The notes below the pieces were generated by a model. The model ran no database searches. It was not told where the DNA came from and saw only the letters and a list, made by a program, of their open reading frames with translations. Both the position numbers and the translations under genes were made by a program. Shown one piece after another: positions 1 through 8,230 of a stretch of 64,000 bases of DNA; the first letter of the stretch is position 1; each line of letters begins with the position of its first letter. Source of the DNA: Saccharothrix syringae (GTDB lineage: Bacteria > Actinomycetota > Actinomycetes > Mycobacteriales > Pseudonocardiaceae); the NCBI RefSeq assembly GCF_009498035.1, contig NZ_CP034550.1, positions 8,370,001 through 8,434,000 on the forward strand, in the 5' to 3' direction.

Positions 1-338
1 CCCGCGGCGAGCCCGGCGACCGGTCCGCCGCCGGGCGGGTCCTCGCGCGCCCACCGCACGCGGGGCAGGCCCCCGCCCACCGAACCCACGCCCACCGGAC
101 CCACGCCCGCCGAACCCACGCCCGCCGAACCCACGCCCACCGGACCCACGCCCGGCACGTCCCGCCGCGGCCCCACGACCACGGCCTCCGCCGCCCCGCC
201 GACCGCGTCGAGCACGCGCTCCAGCAGGGTCCGCCCGTCCACCACGAGCAGCGCCTTGTCCACCCCGCCGAGCCTGCTGCCCCGCCCGCCCGCGAGCACC
301 ACCGCGCTCCAAGCGGCCCGCGCCGCACCGTGCTCCAC
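1..338 (-). CDS. mobA: Molybdenum cofactor guanylyltransferase (MobA), 3' end outside the window
   Basis: MobA transfers GMP from GTP to molybdopterin in the cytoplasm. The N-terminal nucleotide-binding signature LAGGRGSRLGGVDKALL is visible at about residues 15-31, followed by LLERVLDAV, and the frame stays open to the window edge. The GTG start at 338 is 9 bp after the stop of the MHYT gene on the same strand, so the two may be cotranscribed. About 25 residues in the middle are a five-residue repeat (GVGSA/GVGPV) encoded by a 15-bp tandem array, which looks like an expansion of a surface loop. The family call rests on the N-terminal motif; a related NTP-transferase domain protein cannot be excluded because the rest is missing. 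Confidence 0.75.
   Translation of the reverse strand, partial: MEHGAARAAWSAVVLAGGRGSRLGGVDKALLVVDGRTLLERVLDAVGGAAEAVVVGPRRDVPGVGPVGVGSAGVGSAGVGPVGVGSVGGGLPRVRWAREDPPGGGPVAGLAA
81..155. repeat. 15-bp tandem repeat, five copies, inside mobA
   Basis: Five contiguous units of the form CGAACCCACGCCCAC, with only A/G and A/G-type changes between copies, run exactly from 81 to 155. The unit length is a multiple of three, so the mobA frame is kept and reads as a Gly-Val-Gly-Ser/Pro-Ala/Val pentapeptide repeat. Confidence 0.9.
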
Positions 339-347
339 GCCCCCAGG

Positions 348-1097
348 CTAGGCGGGCTCGCCCACCGCGTCGTCCCCGGTGGCCAGCAGCACCCACAGCA
401 GCACCGCCACCACCACGGCGCTGGTCACGAACACCGGGAAGACCAGGTCGAACACCGCCGTGCCGGTCGGCGCGGGCACCTCCGCGTCGAGCGCCACCCC
501 GACCGCGGCCATGCCCGTGTAGTGCATCCCGGTCACCGCCACGCCCATGATCAGCCCGGCCGCGAGGCTGCCCGAGGGCGTGCGGACCGCCAGGGTGAAC
601 CACAGCGCGGCCGTCGCGGCCACGATCGCGACCAGGCACGACGCCGCGACCAGCGCCGGGTCGTGGGAGATGGTGCCGCGGAACCGGACCGCCGACATGC
701 CCAGGTAGTGCATGCCCGCCACGCCGAGCCCGGTCAGCACGCCCGCGAGCAGCAGCCGCGGCCGGGTGAACCGGAACAGCGCGACCAGCGACAGGCCGAG
801 GCCGACCACGACGATCGCGACCACGGCGGACAGGGCGGTCAGCGGCGCGGAGTACCGGACGTTCGCACCCGGCACGTCGAAGCCGAGCATGGCGATGAAG
901 TGCACCAGCCAGGTGCCGACGCCCCCGATGGCGAACGCGCCGGACGCGGTCCAGCGGACCTTGGCCGCGCGGTGGGGCTCGCCGCCGGCCCGCGCCATGC
1001 AGGCGAGTCCGATCAGCGAGCCCACCACGGCGACGACGTAGCCCATGACGAGGGTCGACAGGTCCCCGGAGAAGTGGTGCATGGTGTCGTGTTGCAC
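348..1097 (-). CDS. MHYT-domain seven-helix membrane sensor
   Basis: This 249-residue integral membrane protein has the three characteristic MHYT-type motifs, VHFIAML (65-71), MHYLGM (129-134) and MHYTGM (191-196), spread over seven hydrophobic helices. MHYT domains are proposed to bind copper through Met and His and to sense O2, CO or NO; this is a family proposal. In most bacteria the domain is fused to GGDEF/EAL modules. Here it stands alone but lies 97 bp downstream of a tandem GGDEF gene on the same strand, so the pair may be a split version of that architecture. The GTG at 1097 is preferred because AGGA lies about 8 bp upstream; the Met five codons later is the alternative. Confidence 0.9.
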   Translation of the reverse strand: MQHDTMHHFSGDLSTLVMGYVVAVVGSLIGLACMARAGGEPHRAAKVRWTASGAFAIGGVGTWLVHFIAMLGFDVPGANVRYSAPLTALSAVVAIVVVGLGLSLVALFRFTRPRLLLAGVLTGLGVAGMHYLGMSAVRFRGTISHDPALVAASCLVAIVAATAALWFTLAVRTPSGSLAAGLIMGVAVTGMHYTGMAAVGVALDAEVPAPTGTAVFDLVFPVFVTSAVVVAVLLWVLLATGDDAVGEPA

Positions 1098-1194
1098 CAG
1101 CAGTTCCTAACTACCCGTGACCGAAATCACCAGATCAGGGCAGCTCGGTCGCCATAGTTGAGACCTGTTCGCATTATTTCTCTACTCTGGGTGG

Positions 1195-2640
1195 TTATTG
1201 CACGACCTCCAGCTCCCCCCGGCCCACCGCCCGGCGCCCCACCACCCGGTTCCGGCCGGCGTCCTTGGCCTCCAGCACGGCGACGCTGGCCTCCTCCACC
1301 GCGTCGGTGACCGAGGCGCCCGGCACCACCTCCACGGCGCCGATCGACACCGTCACCACCCCGCCCGGGTTGCCGCGGTGCTCCAGCCCCAGCCGCTCCA
1401 CCGCCCGCCGGACCCGCTCGGCCAGCGCCAGCGCGCCGTCCAGCCGCGTGCCCGGCAGCAGCACGGTGAACTCCTCGCCGCCGTAGCGGTAGGTGCGGTC
1501 GCCGGTCCGCGCGGTGCGGCTGATGGCCTGCCCGACCTGGCGCAGCGTCTCGTGCCCGGCCAGGTAGCGGTAGATGGTGTTGTAGCTGTGGAAGCGGTCG
1601 ATGTCGACCAGCAGCAGGCTGTACGGCTCGCCCGACCGGTTGCGGCGGTGGTGCTCGGCGTCGAACGAGGCCGGGTTGGGCAGGCCGGTCCGCTGGTCGG
1701 TGGTCGCCGCCTCGGCCAGCGCCCGGTTCTCCGCGTGCAGCTCCTCCAGCCGCTCGGCGAGCCGGTCCACCTGGTGCTTGCGCGCCAGCGCCCAGTCCTC
1801 CAGGTCCTCCTGGTAGACCGCGACCGGGCCGACCGTCTTCGCCCGGTACATCGCCAGGTCGGCCTGGTGCAGCAGGTCCTCCGCGCTGTGCCCGGGCCGC
1901 ACGAACGTGATGCCCGCCGACACCGACACCCGGACCACGCCCGCCGCCGGCACCAGCGGCGCGCCGATCACGTCCAGGATGCGGTGCGCGGCCGCGACCG
2001 CCTGCCGCTCGTCGAGCCGGTCGAGCAGCACCGCGAACTCGTCGCCGCCGAGCCGGGCCGCCGTGCCGCGCCCGGCCACCGCGCTCGCCAGCCTGCCGGC
2101 GACCAGGCGCAGCACCTCGTCACCCGCGGCGTGGCCGTGGCGGTCGTTGACCTCCTTGAACTGGTCGATGTCGAGGAACACCAGCACGGGTCCGGGCGCG
2201 CCGCGCACCGCCTGCTCCAGCCGCGGCACGAACCCGGTGCGGTTGGCCAGGCCGGTCAGCGCGTCGGTGTTGAGCATGCTGCCCAGCTCGTCCGCCGTCT
2301 CGGCCCACCCGGTGACGTCGAGCGCCACCACCACGAGCCCGCGCACCTCCGGGTCGTCGCGCAGGTCGCGGGCGAGCAGGTCGACGCGCCTGCTCGTCGA
2401 GCCCTCCACCGGCACCGAGCAGCCGCACCGCGACGCGCCCGCCCTGCCCGCGGCCTGCAGGAACGTCCCCACCGCCGCGGCGTCGCCGGGCGCCACCAGG
2501 TCGGGCAGCGGCCCGTGGCCGCCGCCGAACAACCGCCGGGCCGCGGGCGTGGCCCACCGGACCCTCAGGTCGTGCGGATCCACCACCAGCACCGCGGCGT
2601 CGGCCCGTTCGAGCACCGCCTGGTGGAAACCCCCGTTCAC
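1195..2640 (-). CDS. Tandem GGDEF diguanylate cyclase-like protein
   Basis: The 481-residue soluble protein has a PAS-like N-terminus (1-115), a first GGDEF domain with GGDEF at 198-202, a helical linker (about 280-310) and a second domain with GGEEF at 387-391. Both signature loops are intact, so both domains could convert two GTP to cyclic di-GMP. The inhibitory RxxD site five residues before the signature is present only in the second domain (RTGD, 378-381). There is no EAL domain. The next gene on the strand is a stand-alone MHYT sensor. The ATG at 2640 gives a complete PAS region. Which domain is active cannot be decided from sequence. Confidence 0.93.
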   Translation of the reverse strand: MNGGFHQAVLERADAAVLVVDPHDLRVRWATPAARRLFGGGHGPLPDLVAPGDAAAVGTFLQAAGRAGASRCGCSVPVEGSTSRRVDLLARDLRDDPEVRGLVVVALDVTGWAETADELGSMLNTDALTGLANRTGFVPRLEQAVRGAPGPVLVFLDIDQFKEVNDRHGHAAGDEVLRLVAGRLASAVAGRGTAARLGGDEFAVLLDRLDERQAVAAAHRILDVIGAPLVPAAGVVRVSVSAGITFVRPGHSAEDLLHQADLAMYRAKTVGPVAVYQEDLEDWALARKHQVDRLAERLEELHAENRALAEAATTDQRTGLPNPASFDAEHHRRNRSGEPYSLLLVDIDRFHSYNTIYRYLAGHETLRQVGQAISRTARTGDRTYRYGGEEFTVLLPGTRLDGALALAERVRRAVERLGLEHRGNPGGVVTVSIGAVEVVPGASVTDAVEEASVAVLEAKDAGRNRVVGRRAVGRGELEVVQ

Positions 2641-3007
2641 CGCTCGACGCGGCGGACCGCGTCACCGGGTCTTCCCAGAACCTCTGTCCCACCTGCACAG
2701 GTCGCCATGGTCCCCCCTGGACGTGACTTCCTCCCCTTGCCGTTGAAAGTACCGAATTCAACGGTCCGAATTCGAGTGCCCGACGGCATTCCGCCCCGTT
2801 TGGCGTGGTTATTCCGAGTGCCTTGGCAAGGTCGACCGCACCGCCCGTGGTCAGCGCAAACCGGTGGACGTTCATTCTGACGTGTGTATAACCTGCGCGC
2901 GCCAGTCCACGACGTCCCAGAAGAGGTGCATTGCATGCCCGTCCGGGTCCCGGCCGCCGATCGGCCGAACACGACGACCGACCCCCTGGACACGAGGACG
3001 AACAGCA
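2641..3007. other. Divergent intergenic region between GGDEF gene and methyltransferase gene
   Basis: This 367-bp segment separates two divergent genes and should contain both promoters. It is less GC-rich than its surroundings around 2755-2900. An upstream in-frame GTG for the methyltransferase exists at 2864, but the residues before 3008 are arginine/proline-rich with non-coding third-position use. I see no convincing operator or RNA. Confidence 0.5.
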
Positions 3008-3754
3008 GTGGACATACCGCGCATATTCACCATTCGTGAGAGCAGCCACCGCATCCACAACCCGCTCGACGACGCCAAGCTGGCGACGCTGGGCGCGGCG
3101 CTGCGGCTCGACCCCGGCGCGAGCGCGCTCGACCTGGCCTGCGGGTCGGGCGAGATGCTGTGCACGTGGGCCCGCGACCACGGGATCACCGGCACCGGCG
3201 TCGACCTGAGCACGGCCTTCATCGCCGGCGCCCGGGCCCGGGCGGTCGAGCTGGGCGTGACCGACCGGGTCCGGTTCGTGCACGGCGACGCCGCCGGGTA
3301 CGTGGCGGACGAGCCGGTCGACGTCGCGGCCTGCCTGGGCGCGACCTGGATCGGCGACGGCGTGCCCGGCACGGTGGACCTGCTGCGGCGCAGCCTGCGC
3401 CCCGGCGGGTTGCTGCTGGTCGGGCACCCGTACTGGCGGCTGGACCCGCCGGACGACGACACCGCGCGGGCGTGCCTGATGGGTGGTCGCGACGAGCTGC
3501 GCTCGCTGCCCGGTTTGCTGGCGGAGTTCGACGGGCTGGGCTGCGACGTGGTCGAGATGGTGCTCGCCGACCAGGACAGCTGGGACCGCTACGCGGCGGC
3601 GCAGTGGCTCAACACCCGCCGCCGGCTCGACGAGCACCCGGACGACGAGCTGGCGGAACAGCTGCGGGCGGAGTTGCGCACCGAGCCCGTGCGGCACGCG
3701 CGCTACCAGCGCGAGTACCTCGGGTGGGGCGTGTTCGCCCTGATGGACCGCTGA
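3008..3754 (+). CDS. Class I SAM-dependent methyltransferase
   Basis: The product is 248 residues. The SAM-binding motif I, LDLACGSGEM, is at 41-50, followed by GTGVDLS and a motif of the DVAACLGATW type, then LRPGGLLLVG. This is a typical class I methyltransferase fold of the methyltransferase-25 type. The acceptor substrate cannot be read from sequence. The GTG at 3008 is chosen because GAGGA lies about 10 bp upstream and because codons before it do not look coding. It is a single-gene unit, divergent from the GGDEF gene and followed by a repeat-rich spacer. Confidence 0.85.
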   Translation: MDIPRIFTIRESSHRIHNPLDDAKLATLGAALRLDPGASALDLACGSGEMLCTWARDHGITGTGVDLSTAFIAGARARAVELGVTDRVRFVHGDAAGYVADEPVDVAACLGATWIGDGVPGTVDLLRRSLRPGGLLLVGHPYWRLDPPDDDTARACLMGGRDELRSLPGLLAEFDGLGCDVVEMVLADQDSWDRYAAAQWLNTRRRLDEHPDDELAEQLRAELRTEPVRHARYQREYLGWGVFALMDR

Positions 3755-3780
3755 GGGTTCGCCGGGCGGTCGGCCGCACG

Positions 3781-3960
3781 GCCGGCTGACGGCCGGCAAC
3801 CCGGTCGACCGCTCACCCAGCCGCCCGGCAAGGTGGTCGACCACCCGGCCGGCTGACGGCCGGCAACCAGTCGGGCCGACCGCTCACCCAGCCGCCCGGC
3901 AAGGGTGGTCGACCACCCGGCCGACCACCCGGCCGGCAACCCGGTCGACCACCCGGTCGA
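3781..3960. repeat. Intergenic tandem repeat of about 70 bp followed by short GACCACCCGG-type repeats
   Basis: Two near-identical units lie at 3781-3847 (67 bp) and 3848-3919 (72 bp). Each starts with GCCGGCTGACGGCCGGCAAC and ends with GGTGGTCGACCAC. They are followed to about 3960 by a degenerate run of CGACCACCCGG-like repeats. The array fills most of the 383-bp spacer (3755-4137) between the methyltransferase and the ion channel gene. No gene is supported here. Confidence 0.85.
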
Positions 3961-4091
3961 CCGCCGGTGGTCCGCCATCCGGTCGACCGCCGGCGCGGTG
4001 CGCGGCCCCGGCATCGCCCGGGGTCGCGCACCACCACCGGGACCACCCCGGCCGGGTGAATCGGCTCAAGCCCCGCCCACCCGGGACCGAT

Positions 4092-4125
4092 GGGCACGGT
4101 GCTCACACCACCGCTCACCGTGCCC
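4092..4125 (+). promoter_or_regulatory. 10-bp perfect inverted repeat just upstream of the ion channel start
   Basis: GGGCACGGTG at 4092-4101 pairs perfectly with CACCGTGCCC at 4116-4125, leaving a 14-nt loop. The repeat ends a few bases before the GGGGG ribosome-binding site of the channel gene. There is no T-run. It could be a terminator for the upstream gene or a 5'-UTR structure controlling translation; sequence alone does not decide. Confidence 0.5.
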
Positions 4126-4137
4126 CGGGGGTTCTGG

Positions 4138-4902
4138 ATGTCTTTGCGCGACCGCGTCCGCGACGTCGTGGACGGCAGGCGCTTCCAGCGGTTCGTCATC
4201 GGCGTCATCGTGGTCAACGCGGTCGTGCTCGGCTGCGAGACCTCGGCCGCGCTGGTCGCCGCGCACGGCGACCTGCTGGCCGCGCTCGACCGGACCGCCC
4301 TGGTGTTCTTCGTGCTGGAGCTGGTGGCCCGCCTGTACGCGCACCGGACCCGCTTCTTCCGCGACCCGTGGAACGCGTTCGACCTCGCGGTCGTGGCCGT
4401 CTCGGTGTTCCCGGCGGCCGGGCCGCTGTCGGTGCTGCGGTCCCTGCGCGTACTGCGCGCCCTGCGGCTGGTCTCGGCGGTGCCCAGCATGCGGCGCGTG
4501 GTCACCGCGCTGGTCAGGTCCGTCCCGGGCCTGCTGTCCCTGACCGGCCTGCTGGTGCTGCTGCTGTACGTGGGCGGCGTGGTGGCGGTGAACCTGTTCC
4601 GCCACAGCGGCGACCCGCGCTTCGCCGACCTCGGCTCCACCGTGCTGACGCTGTTCCAGGTCACCACCGGCGACGGCTGGTCGGACGTGATGCGCGACCT
4701 GATGGCCACCCAGCCGCTGGCGTGGGTGTTCTTCCTGGTCTACCTGCTGGTCGGCACCTTCACCGTGCTCAACCTGTTCATCGCGGTGGTGTGCGGCGCG
4801 ATGGAGCCGGAGTCGCCCCCGGACCGCATGCTGCTCGACGAGGTCCGGGCGCTGCGCGAGGAGGTCCGCGCCCTGCGGCTGGCCCCCGTGGGCGACCGCT
4901 GA
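4138..4902 (+). CDS. Single-domain bacterial voltage-gated ion channel with a calcium-type filter
   Basis: The 254-residue protein has the six-helix plan of NaChBac/NavAb channels. S4 carries arginines at every third position (R101, R104, R107, R110). A pore helix with TLFQVT leads to the filter TGDGWSD (177-183), then S6 and a short C-terminal coiled coil (about 229-247) expected to hold the tetramer together. NavAb has TLESWSM at the same place; the native calcium channel CavMr is reported as TLEGWVD. The Gly at position 4 and Asp at position 7 match the calcium type, so calcium conduction is inferred. The ATG at 4138 has GGGGG about 7 bp upstream; an in-frame ATG at 4090 would add 16 residues without helix content. 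Confidence 0.9.
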   Translation: MSLRDRVRDVVDGRRFQRFVIGVIVVNAVVLGCETSAALVAAHGDLLAALDRTALVFFVLELVARLYAHRTRFFRDPWNAFDLAVVAVSVFPAAGPLSVLRSLRVLRALRLVSAVPSMRRVVTALVRSVPGLLSLTGLLVLLLYVGGVVAVNLFRHSGDPRFADLGSTVLTLFQVTTGDGWSDVMRDLMATQPLAWVFFLVYLLVGTFTVLNLFIAVVCGAMEPESPPDRMLLDEVRALREEVRALRLAPVGDR

Positions 4903-4979
4903 ACCGCGACCGGTCCGGCGACCGATCCGGTGACCGGCCGGCCTCGTCGCCGTACCGGCCCGCGGGAGCCGCGGTGGTT

Positions 4980-6281
4980 TCAGAGCAGCCGCGTGGCGTA
5001 CGGCATGATGCCGCCGTACCGGACCGGGGCGACGCGGACCTGCGACCCCGAGTACGGCGCCTCGATCATCATCCCGTCGCCGAGGTAGAGCGCGACGTGC
5101 GTGCCGCCGCCCGGTCCCCAGAACAGCATGTCGCCGCGCCGGGCCTGGGACAGCGGCACCTTGCGGCCCGCGTTGTACTGGTAGCCGCTGTAGTGGGGCA
5201 GGTAGACGCCGACGCCCGCGAACGCGTACATCATCAGCCCCGAGCAGTCGAAGCCGACGGTGTAGTAGTCGCCGTAGGAGTCGCCGACGCCCCAGTCGCG
5301 GATGCCGACCGTCGGGCCGTCGTAGTTGCCGCCGCCCCACGAGTAGCGGACGCCGAGCTGCCGCATGGCGCGGGCGATCACGGCCTCGACCCGGTCGCCC
5401 ACCGGCCCGGCCGCGGGCGGTGCGGGTGCCGGCGGCCGGGCCGCCGCCTGCTGGGCCGCCAGCAGCGCGGCCTGCTGCGCCGCCTCCTCCTCGCGCCGCT
5501 TGTCCGCGAGCCACTGCTCGTACCGGGCGCGCTGGCCCTCCAGGTCCTCGACGGCGGCCAGCGCCCGGTCCAGCTCGCCCTCGACGCGGGTCCGGTCCTC
5601 CTGGATCGCCCGCGCCGCGGCGGCCTGCTCCTGCTGCGCCCGCACGGCCGCGGCCTGCGCCTCGTCGGCCTCCCGCCCGGCCCGGTCGGCCGCGGCCCGC
5701 TTCTCGTCGGCGACGGCGAGGGCGCCGCGGGCGGCGGCGTCCTTGTTCGCCTTCTCCGCCCTGGTGCGCTCGACGTCGTCCAGCGCGTCGAGGCTGGAGT
5801 CGCCGACGGCCTCCAGCAGCTGGGCGCGGGCCATCAGGTCCGCCGGGCTGGACGCGCCGAGGTAGGCCGACAGGGACCCGATGGTGCTGCCCTGCCGGAA
5901 GCTGGCGGCGGCGAACTCGTCCAGCCGGTGCCGCGCGTCGTCGACGGCCCGCCCCGCGGCCTCGGCCTCCAGCTGGGCGGCGTGCGCCCGCCCGCGCGCC
6001 CGGTCGGCCTCGGCGCGGGCCGCCTCCAGGTCGACCCGCGCCTTGTTGGCCAGCTCCATCTTGAACGCGACGTCGTCGGCGAGGCCCTGGAGGCGGGCCT
6101 CGGCCTCGGTCAGCGCGCCGGTCAGCTCACCGACGCGGGCGGCCTTGGCGTCGGCCTCGCGCCTGCCCGCGTCGATCGCCGCGTCGCCGGGGTCGGCCGG
6201 GGGCGGCACGGCGACCGCCGTACCCGCCAGGCCGACCACCGCGGACAGCGCGACCACAGCCGAGAGCACCCATCGAGCCAC
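4980..6281 (-). CDS. Secreted NlpC/P60 peptidoglycan endopeptidase, RipA-like
   Basis: The 433-residue protein starts with a signal peptide (1-24), continues with a long alanine-rich coiled coil (about 35-270) and a proline-alanine hinge, and ends with an NlpC/P60 domain (about 295-433). The catalytic residues are Cys346 (in FDCSG), His395 (in GTHVALYLG) and Glu407. Their spacing of 49 and 12 residues is the same as recalled for C383-H432-E444 of mycobacterial RipA, which cleaves peptide stems during daughter-cell separation. The GTG at 6281 has GGGGAGG upstream. The coiled coil probably serves autoinhibition or partner binding, by analogy. Confidence 0.93.
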   Translation of the reverse strand: MARWVLSAVVALSAVVGLAGTAVAVPPPADPGDAAIDAGRREADAKAARVGELTGALTEAEARLQGLADDVAFKMELANKARVDLEAARAEADRARGRAHAAQLEAEAAGRAVDDARHRLDEFAAASFRQGSTIGSLSAYLGASSPADLMARAQLLEAVGDSSLDALDDVERTRAEKANKDAAARGALAVADEKRAAADRAGREADEAQAAAVRAQQEQAAAARAIQEDRTRVEGELDRALAAVEDLEGQRARYEQWLADKRREEEAAQQAALLAAQQAAARPPAPAPPAAGPVGDRVEAVIARAMRQLGVRYSWGGGNYDGPTVGIRDWGVGDSYGDYYTVGFDCSGLMMYAFAGVGVYLPHYSGYQYNAGRKVPLSQARRGDMLFWGPGGGTHVALYLGDGMMIEAPYSGSQVRVAPVRYGGIMPYATRLL

Positions 6282-6429
6282 GACACCCCGCCTCCCCGCC
6301 GTTCGGCCGATCGGCTGTGCTCCGATCGGCCCAACAGGACCGTTCGACGGAACTGTGCCACTCCCGCAACGCGCTTTCCAGTCGGCCCAGGACCAACTTC
6401 AGCCACATGGGTAACAGGGGTTTGAGCGG

Positions 6430-7959
6430 TCAGTTGACCTCGCGGGACAGCCCCGACCAGTAGGGTTCGCGCAGCTTGAACTTCTGCACCTTGCCGGTGG
6501 CGGTGCGCGGGATGGCGTCGCGGAACTCCACCGACGTCGGCGCCTTGTACCCGGCCAGCCGCGCCTTGCAGTGGGCGATCAGCTCGGCCTCGGTGACCTC
6601 CGCGCCGCCCACCGGGACGACCAGCGCCTTGACCGTCTCGCCCCACTTGTCGTGCGGCACGCCGATGACCGCCGCCTCGGCCACCGCGGGGTGGGCGAAC
6701 AGGGCGTCCTCCACCTCGATGGACGACACGTTCTCGCCGCCGGTGATGATCACGTCCTTCTTGCGGTCGGAGATGGTGAGGTGGCCCTCGTCGTCCAGCG
6801 CGCCGCCGTCGCCGGTGTGGAACCACCCGCCGTCCAGCGCCTCGGCCGTGGCCTCGGGGTTGTCCCAGTAGCCGGCCATGACGACGTTGCCGCGGGCCAG
6901 CACCTCGCCGGTGTCGGAGATCCGCAGCCGCACGCCCAGGGCGGGCGCGCCGGCGCGCGACAGTTTCCGCGCCCGCTCGTCCGGCGCAAGTCGGTCATCA
7001 CCCGGTCGGGTGCGGTTGAAGGTCAACAGCGGCGAGGTCTCGGTCAGGCCGTAGAGCTGGAGGAACTCCCAGCCCAGCTCCTCCTCGACGCGGGCGATGG
7101 TGCGGCTGGGCGGCGGCGCGCCCGCGCACACGATCCGCACCCGGTCCCGGCCGGGCACCTCGCCGTCCCAGCCCTGCGCGGCGTCCAGCACGGCGTTCCA
7201 CACGGCGGGCGCGCCGCACATGAGGGTGACGCCGTGGTCGCGGACGCGGGTGAGGATCTCGGTGCCGTCGACCTTGCGCAGCACGACCTGGGGCACGCCC
7301 AGGCCGGCGAGGCCGAAGGGCATGCCCCAGCCGTTGCAGTGGAACATCGGCAGGGTGTGCAGGTAGACGTCGCGCTCCCAGACGCGGGCGTGCAGGGCGA
7401 AGGTGACCGCGTTGAGCCAGATGTTGCGGTGGGTCATCCGCACGCCCTTGGGGCGGGCGGTGGTGCCCGAGGTGTAGTTGATGGTGGCGGTGGCGTCCTC
7501 GTCGGGTTCGCGCCAGGGGCGGGGCTCGGCGTCGAACCGCATCAGCGCCTCGGTCTCCTCGCCGAGGGTGAAGCGGTGCGGCGCGGTGACGCCGCCGAGG
7601 TCCAGCTCGGGGTCGACGAGCAGCGCGGACGCGCCGCTGTGCTCGACGATGTAGGCCACCTCCTCCGGGCGGAGCCGGAAGTTGACCGGGACGCACACGC
7701 GGCCCGTGCCGGGCACGGCGTGGAGCAGTTCGAGCAGCCGGGCGGAGTTCTGGCTGACCACGGCCACCCGGTCGCCCTCGGCCAGGCCGAGCGCGTCGAA
7801 CCCGGCCTGCCAGGCGCGGACGCGCTCGGCGAACCGCCGGTGGGTGGTGGTCGGCACGGGCGGCGCCGGCTGGTTCGGCTCGTCGACGGTGGCGGTGGTG
7901 TCGGCGAAGACCTGCTCCGCCCGGTGGACGAAGTCGGAGACGGTCAGGGGTACGCGCAT
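6430..7959 (-). CDS. Acyl-CoA synthetase (AMP-forming, FadD type)
   Basis: The product (509 residues) activates a carboxylic acid to its acyl-AMP and then acyl-CoA. The P-loop TSGTTARPKG is at 163-172, LYGLTETS at 302-309, the adenosine-binding WFHTGD at 379-384, the hinge DRKKDVIITGGENV at 398-411 and the catalytic lysine K490 in PRTATGKVQK. Length and motifs fit medium/long-chain or aryl acid ligases; the substrate is not predictable. The ATG at 7959 is chosen because everything upstream in the same frame is an arginine-rich readthrough of the 27-bp repeat array. Confidence 0.92.
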   Translation of the reverse strand: MRVPLTVSDFVHRAEQVFADTTATVDEPNQPAPPVPTTTHRRFAERVRAWQAGFDALGLAEGDRVAVVSQNSARLLELLHAVPGTGRVCVPVNFRLRPEEVAYIVEHSGASALLVDPELDLGGVTAPHRFTLGEETEALMRFDAEPRPWREPDEDATATINYTSGTTARPKGVRMTHRNIWLNAVTFALHARVWERDVYLHTLPMFHCNGWGMPFGLAGLGVPQVVLRKVDGTEILTRVRDHGVTLMCGAPAVWNAVLDAAQGWDGEVPGRDRVRIVCAGAPPPSRTIARVEEELGWEFLQLYGLTETSPLLTFNRTRPGDDRLAPDERARKLSRAGAPALGVRLRISDTGEVLARGNVVMAGYWDNPEATAEALDGGWFHTGDGGALDDEGHLTISDRKKDVIITGGENVSSIEVEDALFAHPAVAEAAVIGVPHDKWGETVKALVVPVGGAEVTEAELIAHCKARLAGYKAPTSVEFRDAIPRTATGKVQKFKLREPYWSGLSREVN

Positions 7960-8040
7960 GCGGGTTGACGCTATTGGGTGGCGGGACGCGCGGCTACCGC
8001 GTCGGAATCGGTTCGGGACCGGTTCGGGACCGGTTCGGCC

Positions 8041-8203
8041 GGGCAGCGGCCACGAACCCGCCGGGGCCGGGCAGCGGTCGCGAACCCGCCGGGGCGGGCG
8101 GCGGCCACGAACCCGCCGAGCCGGGCAGCGGTCACGAACCCGCCGAGCCGGACAGCCGCCAAGAACCCGCAGAGCCGGACAGCCGCCACGAACCCGGCCC
8201 ACC
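8041..8203. repeat. 27-bp tandem repeat, six copies, upstream of the acyl-CoA ligase
   Basis: Six units begin at 8041, 8069, 8096, 8123, 8150 and 8177. The consensus is GGGCAGCGGTCACGAACCCG followed by CCGAGCC; the first unit has one extra base. The array occupies most of the spacer 7960-8230 between the ligase and the carbonic anhydrase, both on the minus strand. No promoter or terminator is recognisable within it. Confidence 0.92.
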
Positions 8204-8230
8204 TCCCGGCGATCACGGGGACCGCCCCGA

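Noticed and set aside
7960..8202. N-terminal extension of the acyl-CoA ligase through the 27-bp repeats
   Set aside because: It would add 81 Arg/Gly/Pro-rich residues; the family start and an ATG are at 7959.
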